Below are positions 17,804-26,377 of a DNA stretch of 64,000 nucleotides, piece after piece. This DNA comes from Anaerovibrio lipolyticus (GTDB lineage Bacteria; Bacillota; Negativicutes; Selenomonadales; Selenomonadaceae). A program made the position numbers and the translations under genes. The stretch covers positions 42,851-106,850 of the forward strand of contig NZ_JADYTY010000003.1 in NCBI RefSeq assembly GCF_021531495.1. The letters run 5' to 3'. Under the pieces are notes generated by a model, which saw only the letters and a list, made by a program, of their open reading frames with translations, searched no databases and was not told where the DNA came from. Position 1 is the first letter of the stretch; each line of letters opens with the position of its first letter.

Positions 17804-18969
17804 AAAAGGAATTTGGTATATATATACATATTCCCTTTTGCCGGCAAAAATGCTTTTATTGTGATTTTCCCTCCTTTGCTGGCCGGGAGAAAAAAATTGA
17901 TAAGTATTTGCAGGCCTTGGAGCAGGAATTTGCTTTATTAAGGCAAAGGCTGTACCCAAAAGATAATGTCAGAGATACAGAAAGTAAATTTGCTCCTCGA
18001 ACCATATATATAGGGGGAGGCACTCCCACCGCCCTTAACGCCCATCAACTGAAAAAGCTATTGGAAATTGTCCAAAAATATGTGACTGTGGCAAAGGCGG
18101 AGGAATTTACGGTAGAAATGAATCCCGGCACCGTAGACAGGGAAAAGCTATTGCTTCTGCAACAGGCAGGAGTAAATCGCCTTAGTGTAGGGGTACAGTC
18201 CTTTGATGATCATTGCTTGCAAAAAATAGGCCGTATTCATACTGCTCAGGATGCAGTAAATACCATAGAATTGGCTCATAATTTAGGCTTTGACAATATC
18301 AGCTTGGATTTAATCTATGGCTTGCCACAGCAGGATAGGGAAATTTTAACCCAGTCGGTGGAAAGGGCTTTGACCTTGCCGGTTCAGCATATATCCATTT
18401 ATGGCCTGCAGCTGGAGGAGGGCACAGCTTTTCAACGAATGGCGGATATGGGGAAATTGCAGCTGCCAACAGATGAACTGGTGGAGACAATGCATGATTA
18501 TATAGTGGAAAAATTGCCAGAGGCTGGGTATCAGCGGTATGAAATCTCCAATTATGCCCTGCCTGGATATGAAAGCAAGCACAATCTGTCCTATTGGCAG
18601 GATGTGGACTATCTAGGGCTAGGTTCTGGAGCTCATAGCTATTGGCAGGGAACCCGCTACGAAAATCCCAGAAGTATAGATGATTATATCTCTGCTCTGG
18701 AGGTAGGCAGGTTGCCATCCACCCTAGAGGAGCAGGTAGATAGACAGGCTCATATGGAGGAGTATTGCTTTCTGGGCTTGCGAACTGCGGCAGGCATTGA
18801 CAAAAATCTCTTTCAGCAGAAATTTGGGGTGGATTTGTTTACAGTTTATGGCAGAACTATCGAGAAGCTGGTGGCGCAGGACTTGTTGCAGCATACAGCT
18901 AATGGCATTGCTTTGACTACTTTGGGCATGAAATACGGCAATCAGGTTTTCGGGGAATTTTTATTGTAA
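17800..18969 (+). CDS. hemW: Radical SAM haem chaperone HemW
   Basis: A 389-residue member of the HemN/HemW family. The 4Fe-4S/SAM cysteines C14, C18 and C21 are in PFCRQKCFYC, followed by GGGTPT (SAM binding) and LSVGVQSF. The length and the short N-terminus, without the upstream extension of coproporphyrinogen III dehydrogenase, fit HemW, which binds and delivers haem. Position next to hrcA is the classic Firmicutes arrangement. It starts four bases inside holA. Confidence 0.92.
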   Translation: MKKEFGIYIHIPFCRQKCFYCDFPSFAGREKKIDKYLQALEQEFALLRQRLYPKDNVRDTESKFAPRTIYIGGGTPTALNAHQLKKLLEIVQKYVTVAKAEEFTVEMNPGTVDREKLLLLQQAGVNRLSVGVQSFDDHCLQKIGRIHTAQDAVNTIELAHNLGFDNISLDLIYGLPQQDREILTQSVERALTLPVQHISIYGLQLEEGTAFQRMADMGKLQLPTDELVETMHDYIVEKLPEAGYQRYEISNYALPGYESKHNLSYWQDVDYLGLGSGAHSYWQGTRYENPRSIDDYISALEVGRLPSTLEEQVDRQAHMEEYCFLGLRTAAGIDKNLFQQKFGVDLFTVYGRTIEKLVAQDLLQHTANGIALTTLGMKYGNQVFGEFLL

Positions 18970-18990
18970 AAAATATTTTACTTTGACTTA

Positions 18991-19019
18991 TTGACATTTT
19001 GACAAATAAGAGGTATATT
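18991..19019 (+). promoter_or_regulatory. Sigma-70-like promoter of the hrcA operon
   Basis: TTGACA (18991-18996), a 17-base spacer and TATATT (19014-19019), placed so that transcription starts just before the CIRCE operator. Confidence 0.85.
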
Positions 19020-19030
19020 ATTTTCAGAAG

Positions 19031-19057
19031 TTAGCACTCACCTGATTGGAGTGCTAA
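19031..19057 (+). promoter_or_regulatory. CIRCE operator (HrcA binding site)
   Basis: A perfect inverted repeat TTAGCACTC, nine bases, GAGTGCTAA. It lies between the promoter and the hrcA start, so HrcA represses its own operon and derepression occurs on heat shock. Confidence 0.98.
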
Positions 19058-19074
19058 CAAGAGGAGGCTGAAAA

Positions 19075-20109
19075 ATGTTGAAAGGGCTTGATGATCGCAA
19101 AAAGCGAATTTTGCAGGCTGTAGTTCAGGACTATATATCCTCTGCTGAGCCTGTAGGCTCTCGAACCTTGGCCAGAAAATATGACCTGGGGGTTAGCTCA
19201 GCCACCATCCGCAACGAAATGGCGGATTTGGAAATGCTGGGATATTTGGAGCATATTCATACCTCCTCTGGCAGGATTCCTTCCTCCAAGGGCTATCGGC
19301 TTTATGTGGACTCACTTTTGCCTGTCCAGCCCATGAGCGAGGAGGAAAAGGCTGTTATCAACAAATGGTACCAAAACAAGGTACAGCAGGTTGATCAGGT
19401 TTTTCAGGAAACGGCCAAAATAATCTCTCGGCTCACCAGAAATGTTTCTCTGGTGTTGGCGCCTCAGATTTCCCAAGCGGCTTTTCGCTGTATGCAGTTT
19501 CTGCCCTTAGATGACCATCGGGTTATTGCAGTGCTGATGACAGATGCAGGCTTTGTGGAAAACAGGATTATGGAAATGCCAGCCGGGGCTGCCTTTGAAG
19601 ATTTTCAGCGCATGGCAGCAGTGATAAATGGGTGTCTGGCGGGACATACTCTAGGAGCAATCCAAAAGAGCAGTCTAAAGCAGATTCAGGGAGAGATTGG
19701 CGATAGTGGTCTTTATGAATCCGCCCTGCAGCTTATTAACAAGGCTCTGGATTCCCAGAAGAAGGAAAGGCTTTATCTGGGAGGCACCACAGAAATGCTG
19801 GAGCAGCCTGAGTTCCACAATGTGGACAAGGTAAAGGACTTGCTGATAATGCTGGAAAAGGATCAGCTGATGAAGGATATTCTCAAAGCACATTTAGGGG
19901 ATGGCCTTACCGTCAGCATTGGTCAGGAAAATGATTACAGCGGCATAAAGGATTGCAGCATTATTACTGCCACCTATCATCTGGATGGGGAGCTGCTGGG
20001 ATCTATGGCAGTGCTGGGGCCAACCCGCATGGAATATGGCAAGACCATGTCCTTGCTGAATTATATGAATCAAAATCTCACTGAGGTAATCAAAAGGTTG
20101 CATTGGTAG
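19075..20109 (+). CDS. hrcA: Heat-inducible transcription repressor HrcA
   Basis: A 344-residue repressor. The N-terminal winged helix (about 1-75: ILQAVVQDYISSAEPVGSRTLARKY, SSATIRNEMADLE) recognises CIRCE. A GAF-like ligand or dimerisation domain follows and ends in LNYMNQNLTEVIKRL. HrcA activity normally depends on GroEL. The perfect CIRCE directly upstream shows autoregulation. GAGGAGG precedes the ATG. It leads the hrcA-grpE-dnaK-dnaJ-prmA operon. Confidence 0.97.
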   Translation: MLKGLDDRKKRILQAVVQDYISSAEPVGSRTLARKYDLGVSSATIRNEMADLEMLGYLEHIHTSSGRIPSSKGYRLYVDSLLPVQPMSEEEKAVINKWYQNKVQQVDQVFQETAKIISRLTRNVSLVLAPQISQAAFRCMQFLPLDDHRVIAVLMTDAGFVENRIMEMPAGAAFEDFQRMAAVINGCLAGHTLGAIQKSSLKQIQGEIGDSGLYESALQLINKALDSQKKERLYLGGTTEMLEQPEFHNVDKVKDLLIMLEKDQLMKDILKAHLGDGLTVSIGQENDYSGIKDCSIITATYHLDGELLGSMAVLGPTRMEYGKTMSLLNYMNQNLTEVIKRLHW

Positions 20110-20141
20110 GAAAGATAGAAAATATGAAGAGGTGAAGGTTA

Positions 20142-20768
20142 ATGCCTTTGGAGAATGAAGAAATGAAGAAAAATGAAGATATAGAGCAGCAGACCACTGA
20201 GCAAGCTGAGGTAGATACAGCAGAGAACACTACTGAGGAGCCACAGACCGCCGAAACTCAGGCTGGAGAGGCGGAAGCTTCTCAGGAAGCTGCTGAGGAG
20301 GCAGAGGGCCAGGAGGCTGCCGAGGAATTGGAAGCTGTAAAGAAGCAGCTGTCTGAGGGTGTGGAGCGCATGAAGCGCTTGCAGGCAGATTTTGAGAATT
20401 TCCGCCGTCGTACCCGTCAGGAAAAGGAAGAATTGTCCAATATGGTAGTACAGGATTTTATCAAGGATCTGCTGCCAATGATTGATAATTTTGATAGAGC
20501 TATGGCTGCGGAAGCAGCTGATGGCGCCAAGTTCCAGCAGGGTGTGGAGATGATTTACAACCAGCTGGCAGAAATATTGAAAAACAAGGGCTTGGAGAAG
20601 ATTGACACCACTGATGCCAAATTTGATCCAAATTTCCATCAGGCAGTAATGCGGGTGGAAAATCCAGACCTTGAGGATGAATCCATTGCTATGGAGCTGC
20701 AAAAGGGCTATATGGTTAAGGGCAAGGTTATCCGTCCTGCCATGGTTCAGGTTGTAGCAAATAGCTAA
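20142..20768 (+). CDS. grpE: Nucleotide exchange factor GrpE
   Basis: A 208-residue protein with a long acidic, low-complexity N-terminus (about 1-60, rich in Glu/Ala), a coiled-coil helix (about 60-110, with RMKRLQADFENFRRRT) and the C-terminal beta domain (FDPNFHQAVMRVEN...GYMVKGKVIRPAMVQVV). GrpE releases ADP from DnaK. It lies 32 bases after hrcA and 44 bases before dnaK. GAGGTGAAGG precedes the ATG. Confidence 0.97.
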   Translation: MPLENEEMKKNEDIEQQTTEQAEVDTAENTTEEPQTAETQAGEAEASQEAAEEAEGQEAAEELEAVKKQLSEGVERMKRLQADFENFRRRTRQEKEELSNMVVQDFIKDLLPMIDNFDRAMAAEAADGAKFQQGVEMIYNQLAEILKNKGLEKIDTTDAKFDPNFHQAVMRVENPDLEDESIAMELQKGYMVKGKVIRPAMVQVVANS

Positions 20769-20812
20769 AATAAATTTGTAAAGGTTCTTATTTTATAAGG
20801 AGGAAATAGATT

Positions 20813-22669
20813 ATGTCTAAGGTAATTGGTATTGATTTGGGTACTACTAACTCTGTAGTATCTGTTATGGAAGGCGGCGAGCCTACAGTTATTACAAATC
20901 CAGAGGGTAGCAGAATTACTCCATCAGTTGTTGGCTTCACCAAGACTGGTGAGCGTCTGGTAGGCCAGCTGGCAAAGCGTCAGGCTGTATCCAACCCTGA
21001 CCGCACCATTTCTTCTATCAAGCGTCATATGGGTGAGAAGAACTACACTGTAACTGTTGATGGTAAGAGCTACACTCCACCTGAGATTTCTGCCATGATT
21101 CTGCAGAAGCTGAAGGCTGATGCTGAGGCTTATCTGGGTGAAAAGGTAGACAAGGCAGTTATTACTGTTCCTGCTTACTTTAATGATAGCCAGCGTCAGG
21201 CAACCAAGGATGCTGGTCAGATTGCCGGCTTGGATGTACTGCGTATTATCAACGAGCCTACTGCTGCTGCTTTGGCTTATGGTATTGACAAGGACGAGAC
21301 TCAGACCGTTCTGGTATTTGACCTGGGCGGTGGTACCTTCGATGTGTCCATTATGGATATTGAGGATGGCGTATTTGAGGTTCGTGCTACCAATGGTGAT
21401 ACCCATCTGGGCGGCGATGACTTCGACCAGGCAGTTATGAACTGGATTGTAGAGGAGTTCAAGAAGGAGAACGGCATTGATTTGTCTGCGGACAAGATGA
21501 GTGCTCAGCGTGTTATCGAGGCTGCTGAGAAGGCTAAGATTGAGCTGTCCAACATGGTTTCCACCAATATTAACCTCCCATTTATTACTGCTGATGCCAG
21601 CGGCCCTAAGCATTTGGATCTGACCTTGACTCGTGCAAAGTTTGATGAGCTGACTGCTGATCTGGTTGAGCGTACTATGGTTCCTACCCGTAAGGCTATG
21701 GAAGATGCAGGCATCTCCAGCAGCGATATTACCAAGGTTCTCATGGTTGGTGGTTCTTCCCGTATTCCTGCTGTTCAGGAAGCTGTTCGCAAGTATTTGG
21801 GCAAGGAGCCTCATCGTGGCATTAACCCTGATGAGTGTGTATCTGTTGGTGCTGCTATCCAGGGCGGTATTCTCTCCGGTGATGAGACTAACGCCAAGGA
21901 CGTAGTTCTGCTGGATGTAACTCCATTGTCTCTGGGTATTGAGACTCTGGGCGGTGTTTGCACCAAGATTATTGAGCGTAACACCACCATTCCTACCTCC
22001 AAGAGCCAGGTATTCTCCACGGCAGCTGATAACCAGCCTGCTGTTGAGATTCATGTTCTGCAGGGCGAGCGCGAAATGGCTGCCGGCAACAAGACCTTGG
22101 GCCGTTTCAGCCTGACCGATATCCCACCTGCTCCTCGTGGAGTTCCTCAGATTGAAGTTACCTTTGATATTGACTCTAACGGTATAGTACATGTATCTGC
22201 CAAGGATCTGGGTACTGGCAAGTCTCAGAACATTACCATTCAGTCTGACAGCGGCATGAGCAAGGATGATATTGACCGTATGGTTAAGGAAGCTGAGGCT
22301 CACGCAGCTGAGGATAAGGCCCAGAAGGAAAGCATTGAGATTCGCAACAATGCTGACTCCATGGTATATCAGGCTGAGAAGCTCATTAAGGAAATGGGCG
22401 ACAAGGCAGAGGCTGGCCAGGTAGACAAGGCCAAGGCTGCTATTGAGAAGGTAAAGGAAGCTTTGAAGGGCACCGATACTGAGGCTATCAAGAAGGCTAC
22501 CGAGGAGCTGCAGGAGCCACTGCATGCTATCAGCGCAGCTGCTTATCAGCAGGCACAGCAGGCTCAGCAGGCAGCCGGCGGTCAGCAGAATGGTCAGGCA
22601 GGCCAGCAGCAGTCCAGTGGCAAGCAGGATGACGATGTAATCGATGCTGAGTTTACTGAGAGCAAATAA
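20813..22669 (+). CDS. dnaK: Chaperone DnaK (Hsp70)
   Basis: A 618-residue Hsp70 with all landmarks: GIDLGTTNS near the N-terminus, [17 protein letters not shown], the [10 protein letters not shown] phosphate loop, [10 protein letters not shown], the [14 protein letters not shown] linker to the substrate domain, and a Gln/Gly-rich C-terminal tail ending [10 protein letters not shown]. Codon use is strongly biased to GGT, GCT and AAG, as in highly expressed genes. TAAGGAGG precedes the ATG. Confidence 0.99.
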   Translation: MSKVIGIDLGTTNSVVSVMEGGEPTVITNPEGSRITPSVVGFTKTGERLVGQLAKRQAVSNPDRTISSIKRHMGEKNYTVTVDGKSYTPPEISAMILQKLKADAEAYLGEKVDKAVITVPAYFNDSQRQATKDAGQIAGLDVLRIINEPTAAALAYGIDKDETQTVLVFDLGGGTFDVSIMDIEDGVFEVRATNGDTHLGGDDFDQAVMNWIVEEFKKENGIDLSADKMSAQRVIEAAEKAKIELSNMVSTNINLPFITADASGPKHLDLTLTRAKFDELTADLVERTMVPTRKAMEDAGISSSDITKVLMVGGSSRIPAVQEAVRKYLGKEPHRGINPDECVSVGAAIQGGILSGDETNAKDVVLLDVTPLSLGIETLGGVCTKIIERNTTIPTSKSQVFSTAADNQPAVEIHVLQGEREMAAGNKTLGRFSLTDIPPAPRGVPQIEVTFDIDSNGIVHVSAKDLGTGKSQNITIQSDSGMSKDDIDRMVKEAEAHAAEDKAQKESIEIRNNADSMVYQAEKLIKEMGDKAEAGQVDKAKAAIEKVKEALKGTDTEAIKKATEELQEPLHAISAAAYQQAQQAQQAAGGQQNGQAGQQQSSGKQDDDVIDAEFTESK

Positions 22670-22698
22670 TTAAGCAAATCATTAGATGAAATTTTGAG

Positions 22699-22757
22699 TA
22701 TGGGCTGCCGCCCTGGTGTATGTGTCAATGTTCACTGCCTAGAGGTGGCAGCTCATA
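22699..22757 (+). other. Hairpin between dnaK and dnaJ
   Basis: A stem of about 14 bp, TATGGGCTGCCGCC against GGTGGCAGCTCATA with a few G-T or mismatched pairs, encloses about 30 bases. No T-tract follows. It is probably an mRNA processing or partial-attenuation element that lowers dnaJ relative to dnaK. Confidence 0.45.
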
Positions 22758-22785
22758 TTTGTGTTAATAGGTAAAGGTGAGATAA

Positions 22786-23955
22786 ATGAGCGAAAAGCGG
22801 GATTATTATGAGGTCCTGGGTATAAAAAAGGGAGCCTCTGATGATGAAATAAAGAAAGCCTATCGTAAAATGGCGATTAAATATCACCCGGACCGCAATC
22901 TGAACAACAAGGAAGATGCTGAGAAGCACATGAAGGAAATCAATGAGGCCTATGATGTGCTGAAGGATCCTCAGAAAAAGGCTCAGTATGACCAGTTCGG
23001 TCATGATGCTTTTGCTCATGGTGGCGGTGCCGGTGGTGCTGGCGGTGGCTTTGGTGGCTTCGGCGGTTTCGGCGGCGGTGGCTTTAGCGGCGGCTTTGGC
23101 GATTTCGGCGATATTTTTGACACCTTCTTTGGTGGTGGCCGTAGTCAGGCTCGTCGTAATGGCCCAGAGCAGGGTGCGGATCTGCGCATTGATGTGGAGC
23201 TGACCTTTGAGGAAGCAGCCTTCGGTGTGGAGAGAGAGCTAAAGGTTCCTCGTACTGAGAATTGTACTGCCTGTGGCGGTACTGGTGCAGCCAAGGGAAC
23301 CAGCCCAGAGGAATGTCCTCAGTGTCATGGTACTGGTCAGGTTCAGTCCTATGCCAATACCCCATTTGGCCGTATGGTAAATTCCCATGTCTGCGAGCGC
23401 TGCAGTGGTACAGGCAAGATTATCAAGACTCCATGTAAGGAATGTGGCGGTCGTGGCCAGAAGAAGGTTACCAAGAATATCAAGGTAAAGATTCCAGCTG
23501 GTATTGATGAAGGACAGCGCATCAGAGTTGCTGGTGGCGGTCAGGCCGGTCGTCGTGGCGGCCCTAGCGGTGATTTGTATGTTTATGTATATATCAAGCC
23601 ACATGAGCTATTTACCCGTGAGGGCTATGATGTAATGTGCCAGGTGCCTATAACCTTTGTGCAGGCAGCATTGGGTGATACCATTGAGGTGCCAACCATT
23701 CATGGCAAGGTGGAGATGAAGATTGCGCCAGGTACTCAGTCCGGTACTGTAATGCGTCTCCGGGGCAAGGGTATTCCTATGCTGAGAAGAAATGGCAACG
23801 GCGACCAGCACGTAAGAATCAAGGTGCTCACACCCCAGAAGCTGTCAGATAGACAGAAGGAACTGCTGAAGGAATTTGGCGAGTTAAGCGGAAACAAGGT
23901 AAATCCAGAGCAGGATAGCTTTTTGAATAAAATTAAAAAGCTGTTTAAGGATTAA
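22786..23955 (+). CDS. dnaJ: Chaperone DnaJ (type I Hsp40)
   Basis: A 389-residue type I J-protein: J domain with HPD at residues 34-36, a Gly/Phe-rich region (about 78-120), a zinc-finger domain with four CxxCxGxG-type repeats ([32 protein letters not shown]), and C-terminal substrate-binding domains. It stimulates DnaK ATPase and delivers clients. It is co-transcribed with dnaK under HrcA control and is followed by a terminator that prmA expression must pass or bypass. Confidence 0.98.
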   Translation: MSEKRDYYEVLGIKKGASDDEIKKAYRKMAIKYHPDRNLNNKEDAEKHMKEINEAYDVLKDPQKKAQYDQFGHDAFAHGGGAGGAGGGFGGFGGFGGGGFSGGFGDFGDIFDTFFGGGRSQARRNGPEQGADLRIDVELTFEEAAFGVERELKVPRTENCTACGGTGAAKGTSPEECPQCHGTGQVQSYANTPFGRMVNSHVCERCSGTGKIIKTPCKECGGRGQKKVTKNIKVKIPAGIDEGQRIRVAGGGQAGRRGGPSGDLYVYVYIKPHELFTREGYDVMCQVPITFVQAALGDTIEVPTIHGKVEMKIAPGTQSGTVMRLRGKGIPMLRRNGNGDQHVRIKVLTPQKLSDRQKELLKEFGELSGNKVNPEQDSFLNKIKKLFKD

Positions 23956-23977
23956 ATTCTGAAGTTTACGAAATACA

Positions 23978-24018
23978 GGGCAGATGTTACAATATAAGGG
24001 TAACGTCTGTCTTTTATT
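23978..24018 (+). terminator. Terminator between dnaJ and prmA
   Basis: A 12-bp stem GGCAGATGTTAC/GTAACGTCTGTC (two wobble pairs) with a loop of about 9 bases is followed by TTTTATTTTG. Confidence 0.82.
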
Positions 24019-24043
24019 TTGTTCATATAGAGGAGGATTTTGG

Positions 24044-24985
24044 ATGAAGTGGTGTGAAATAAGCATTCAGACCAGCCATGAGGCGGTGGAGCTGATAGCT
24101 GAGATTTTTCGGGATTTAGGTGCTTCTGGCGTGGTTATTGAGGATCCAGAGCTGGTCAACGATTATATAACCTCTGGCAAATGGGATTATACAGATATTC
24201 CTATTGCCAAGGAAACTGAGGTAGTTGTGGAAAAGGCTTATCTGCCAGTTAATGGGGAGCTGGAGGGAAGAATCCAGACCTTGCAGCAGGAGATTAAGGC
24301 CTTGGAAAGCCGTGGTGTCAATACGGCTCCTGCTGTGCTGACTACAGCAGAGCTGCAGGACGAGGATTGGTCAGACACCTGGAAGCAGTATTTCCATACA
24401 GAAAAGCCAGGAGAAAGAGTGGTTATCAAGCCTACCTGGGAGGAATATGCACCACAGGGTGATGAGGTTGTCATAGAGCTGGATCCAGGAGCAGCCTTTG
24501 GCACAGGCACCCATGCCACCACGTCTATGTGCATCCGTCAGCTGGAGAAGCTGGTGAAGCCGGGCATGACTGTCTTTGATGTGGGCACTGGTTCTGGCAT
24601 TCTCTCCATTATCTCTGCCAAGCTGGGAGCAACAAATATTCAGGCTGTGGATTATGATGACTCTGTGTTGAAAATCGTGGAAGAAAATCTGGAGCAGAAC
24701 AATGTACAGGATATAATCTCTGTAGCTCAGAGCGATTTGATGCAAAATGTGCATGGCAAGGCAGAATTGGTGATTGCCAATATCATTGCAGATATAATTA
24801 TCCGCCTCTTTGATCAGCTGGATGAACATTTGGAACAGGGCGGCACCCTGCTAACCAGCGGCATTATTGAAGACAGAATCGAGGATGTATTAGCAGCCGC
24901 CGAAGCCCACGGCTACGGAGTAGTAGAACGGATGGAAAGCAAAGGCTGGGCTTGTATAACATTCAAACGCAAGGCTGATATGTAA
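24044..24985 (+). CDS. prmA: Ribosomal protein L11 methyltransferase
   Basis: A 313-residue PrmA. The N-terminal L11-recognition domain (about 1-100) starts MKWCEISIQTSHEAVELIAEIF. The catalytic class I methyltransferase domain has LDPGAAFGTGTHATT, the SAM loop DVGTGSGILSI (about 178-188) and NIIADIII. AGAGGAGG precedes the ATG at 24044; an upstream in-frame start is rejected. The gene after prmA in many Firmicutes, rsmE, is missing here and the sequence turns into accessory fragments. Confidence 0.95.
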   Translation: MKWCEISIQTSHEAVELIAEIFRDLGASGVVIEDPELVNDYITSGKWDYTDIPIAKETEVVVEKAYLPVNGELEGRIQTLQQEIKALESRGVNTAPAVLTTAELQDEDWSDTWKQYFHTEKPGERVVIKPTWEEYAPQGDEVVIELDPGAAFGTGTHATTSMCIRQLEKLVKPGMTVFDVGTGSGILSIISAKLGATNIQAVDYDDSVLKIVEENLEQNNVQDIISVAQSDLMQNVHGKAELVIANIIADIIIRLFDQLDEHLEQGGTLLTSGIIEDRIEDVLAAAEAHGYGVVERMESKGWACITFKRKADM

Positions 24986-25068
24986 ATCAATTTTATCGCC
25001 TCAAGCAAATATCCCAGGAATTGATTAAGAAAAATCATCAGGCGTATAAGGAATTGGCGTATAAATGA
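24986..25068 (+). pseudogene. Remnant C-terminal coding fragment
   Basis: After the prmA stop, an open frame of about 28 codons (ending KELAYK and a TGA at 25066-25068) has coding-like composition but no start. Its stop overlaps the ATG of the next 34-codon frame in ATGA style, typical of an operon. It looks like the tail of a deleted gene; the family is not recognisable. Confidence 0.3.
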
Positions 25069-25169
25069 ATAAAGAGATAGATTTTCAAATCGATTACAGG
25101 AAGCCACTGTTATTAGCAGCTATTTGCCGGGGAGACAATTATTATGCAACCTTTAAAATTATGCGATGA
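25065..25169 (+). CDS. Hypothetical 34-residue ORF
   Basis: Starts at the ATGA overlap with the upstream fragment and ends 25 bases inside the DUF2442 gene in another frame. It encodes a short, partly hydrophobic peptide (MNKEIDFQIDYRKPLLLAAI...). No family is recognised. It may be the leftover end of a deleted partner of the DUF2442 gene or may not be expressed. Confidence 0.25.
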   Translation: MNKEIDFQIDYRKPLLLAAICRGDNYYATFKIMR

Positions 25170-25464
25170 GATTCTACAAGTAGTTTTGGGAGAAAAACCA
25201 TATTCCTTCTATGCATATTTCGATGATGGCACAGTGCACTATTACGATGCCGAAAATTTGATAAAAAGTGCTGGTTCTGATAGTGTTTTTGCTGCCTTGA
25301 AGGATATAGAAATATTTAGAAATAAAATTACAGTATTGTGTGGTACTGTGGCATGGGATTTACGAGGAGATAGAAATCCCGCAGAATGTATAGATATTGC
25401 TCCTGATGTTATACATGAAGGCATGTTGGTAAGAGATCCGTTAGAAAAAATAGCTCATGTTTAA
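25144..25464 (+). CDS. DUF2442-like protein
   Basis: A 106-residue protein. The arrangement (FDDGTVHYYDAENLIK, a short helix, EIFRNKITVLCGTVAWDL, then a C-terminal CIDIAPDVIHEG) resembles DUF2442, small proteins often encoded beside DUF4160 in toxin-antitoxin-like pairs. Here no intact partner is visible, only fragments upstream. A GGGGAG site lies 9 bases before the ATG, and a strong terminator follows. Function unknown. Confidence 0.6.
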   Translation: MQPLKLCDEILQVVLGEKPYSFYAYFDDGTVHYYDAENLIKSAGSDSVFAALKDIEIFRNKITVLCGTVAWDLRGDRNPAECIDIAPDVIHEGMLVRDPLEKIAHV

Positions 25465-25480
25465 CACTACAAGCGTAACA

Positions 25481-25514
25481 AAAAGGCTGGTTTGAGGAAT
25501 CAGACCAGCCTTTT
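25481..25514 (+). terminator. Intrinsic terminator after DUF2442 gene
   Basis: Perfect 11-bp stem AAAAGGCTGGT/ACCAGCCTTTT with a 12-base loop. The tail is short (TTTT). Confidence 0.8.
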
Positions 25515-25617
25515 GAGGTGGATTGATATGGAAGTTGCATTTTTGAAGAATTGCGTGTAGACTATTAATACAGAATGTAATACTGATTGTGGTAGAGTTA
25601 ATATGGGAGGGGTTTTT

Positions 25618-25893
25618 ATGTCTACTAATGAATATATCAGCATACCTATTGACAGTGAATTAAAGACAGAATCAGATTGCATATTGGCAGATATTGGACT
25701 CTCAACCCAGGTGGTAGTTTCTATGTTGCTTCGTACCATAGTCCGTAATAAGGCTATTCCTACAGAGCTTTTTATTATAGATAGCAAGGCAGCCAATAAC
25801 GCAGCATATTTAGCTAAATTGGATCGTAGCTTTGCAGAATACGAAAGGGGCTTGGGAGAACAGCATACATTGTTAGAGGTGCCCAATGAATAA
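25618..25893 (+). CDS. RelB/DinJ-family antitoxin
   Basis: A 91-residue protein with an N-terminal ribbon-helix-helix: SIPIDSELKTESDCILADIGLSTQVVVSMLLRTIV. This is the RelB/DinJ pattern for DNA binding and autoregulation. The C-terminal part would bind a toxin. GGGAGGGG lies 5 bases before the ATG at 25618, which is preferred to the ATG at 25603 that lies within the ribosome site. Its stop overlaps the start of a short YoeB-like remnant, the usual antitoxin-toxin overlap. Confidence 0.75.
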   Translation: MSTNEYISIPIDSELKTESDCILADIGLSTQVVVSMLLRTIVRNKAIPTELFIIDSKAANNAAYLAKLDRSFAEYERGLGEQHTLLEVPNE

Positions 25894-26065
25894 TATCATT
25901 TGGACACCTACTGCGTGGAAAGAGTATTCTGATGAGAAAAATATCATACGGATTGCGATTTTATGTAATGCGTATAGATTTTTGCGTATGCGCAATTATA
26001 AGAATACAAAAGTGATATCGATTGACATGATACTAACATCGCAATCGGTATCACTTTTTTCATAG
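25886..26065 (+). pseudogene. Decayed YoeB/Txe-like toxin
   Basis: Starts with ATG eight bases before the antitoxin stop. It begins MNNIIWTPTAWKEYS, which resembles the YoeB/Txe N-terminus (IWSEESWDDY-like), then loses similarity after about 20 codons and ends after 59 codons inside a terminator hairpin. The family normally has about 85 residues, with catalytic Arg, His and Tyr near the C-terminus; none of these is present. I read it as a deleted or fused remnant, leaving the antitoxin alone. Confidence 0.5.
26008..26061 (+). terminator. Strong terminator ending the antitoxin region
   Basis: A 16-bp stem AAAGTGATATCGATTG/CAATCGGTATCACTTT with one G-T pair and a 17-base loop, then TTTTTTC. 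It isolates the upstream region from the glycan island. Confidence 0.9.
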
Positions 26066-26095
26066 TTAGATTAATATTATCTGAAAATGATACGA

Positions 26096-26101
26096 TATAC
26101 T
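26096..26101 (+). promoter_or_regulatory. -10 element of glycan leader 1
   Basis: TATACT within ATACGATATACT. The second leader has ATACGATATAAT at the equivalent place. The shared ATACGATATA supports a common promoter, although neither copy has a good -35 at 17 bases. Confidence 0.5.
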
Positions 26102-26107
26102 ATGTAG

Positions 26108-26270
26108 CGAAGTTAGTATAGATTTTCGCATTTCCTGCTAGCAACAGGATATAGTATGATAAATGCAATGGTAGGGTGGTGTTGTCCCATGCCTATTTTT
26201 ATAGTGGGAGAATACACAAAATTATATGAAAGTTTTGGCCTATGAGCAGTGCTCATAGGCTTGTTTTGGT
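26108..26270 (+). promoter_or_regulatory. Glycan-operon leader RNA, copy 1
   Basis: Untranslated leader with a TCCTG/CAGGA hairpin (26133-26149), a conserved core (26164-26191) in which GCA-TGG and GGG can pair with CCC and CCATGC, a second possible stem TCCCA/TGGGA with inner CTAT/ATAG (26185-26209), and a terminal 10-bp terminator stem. A near-identical element occurs at 57807-57960. No protein is encoded. It probably decides readthrough into the 26-kb operon that follows. Confidence 0.65.
26238..26267 (+). terminator. Terminator of glycan leader 1
   Basis: Perfect 10-bp stem GCCTATGAGC/GCTCATAGGC with a three-base loop, then TTGTTTTGG. It lies about 110 bases before the first gene of the operon, so genes downstream need readthrough. 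Confidence 0.85.
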
Positions 26271-26290
26271 TGAAAAAATATTAGAAATAT

Positions 26291-26317
26291 ACATAAATAA
26301 CACATAAATAACACATA
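26291..26317 (+). repeat. 11-bp tandem repeat
   Basis: Two and a half copies of ACATAAATAAC between the leader terminator and the wbqC-like gene. Short and AT-rich; significance unclear. Confidence 0.5.
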
Positions 26318-26377
26318 GGGATTCAAAAAATATATTATATGAGACAAATATAATAGGTTCTGTTAATGGGAGGTATG

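Noticed and set aside
20924..22525. 533-codon open frame on the minus strand opposite dnaK
   Set aside because: It is a shadow of dnaK caused by its strong codon bias. It has no ribosome site or family resemblance, and dnaK on the plus strand is certain.
26281..26320. ACATAAATAAC repeats as a CRISPR or iteron array
   Set aside because: Only two and a half short AT-rich copies with no spacers, no cas genes and no replication gene.
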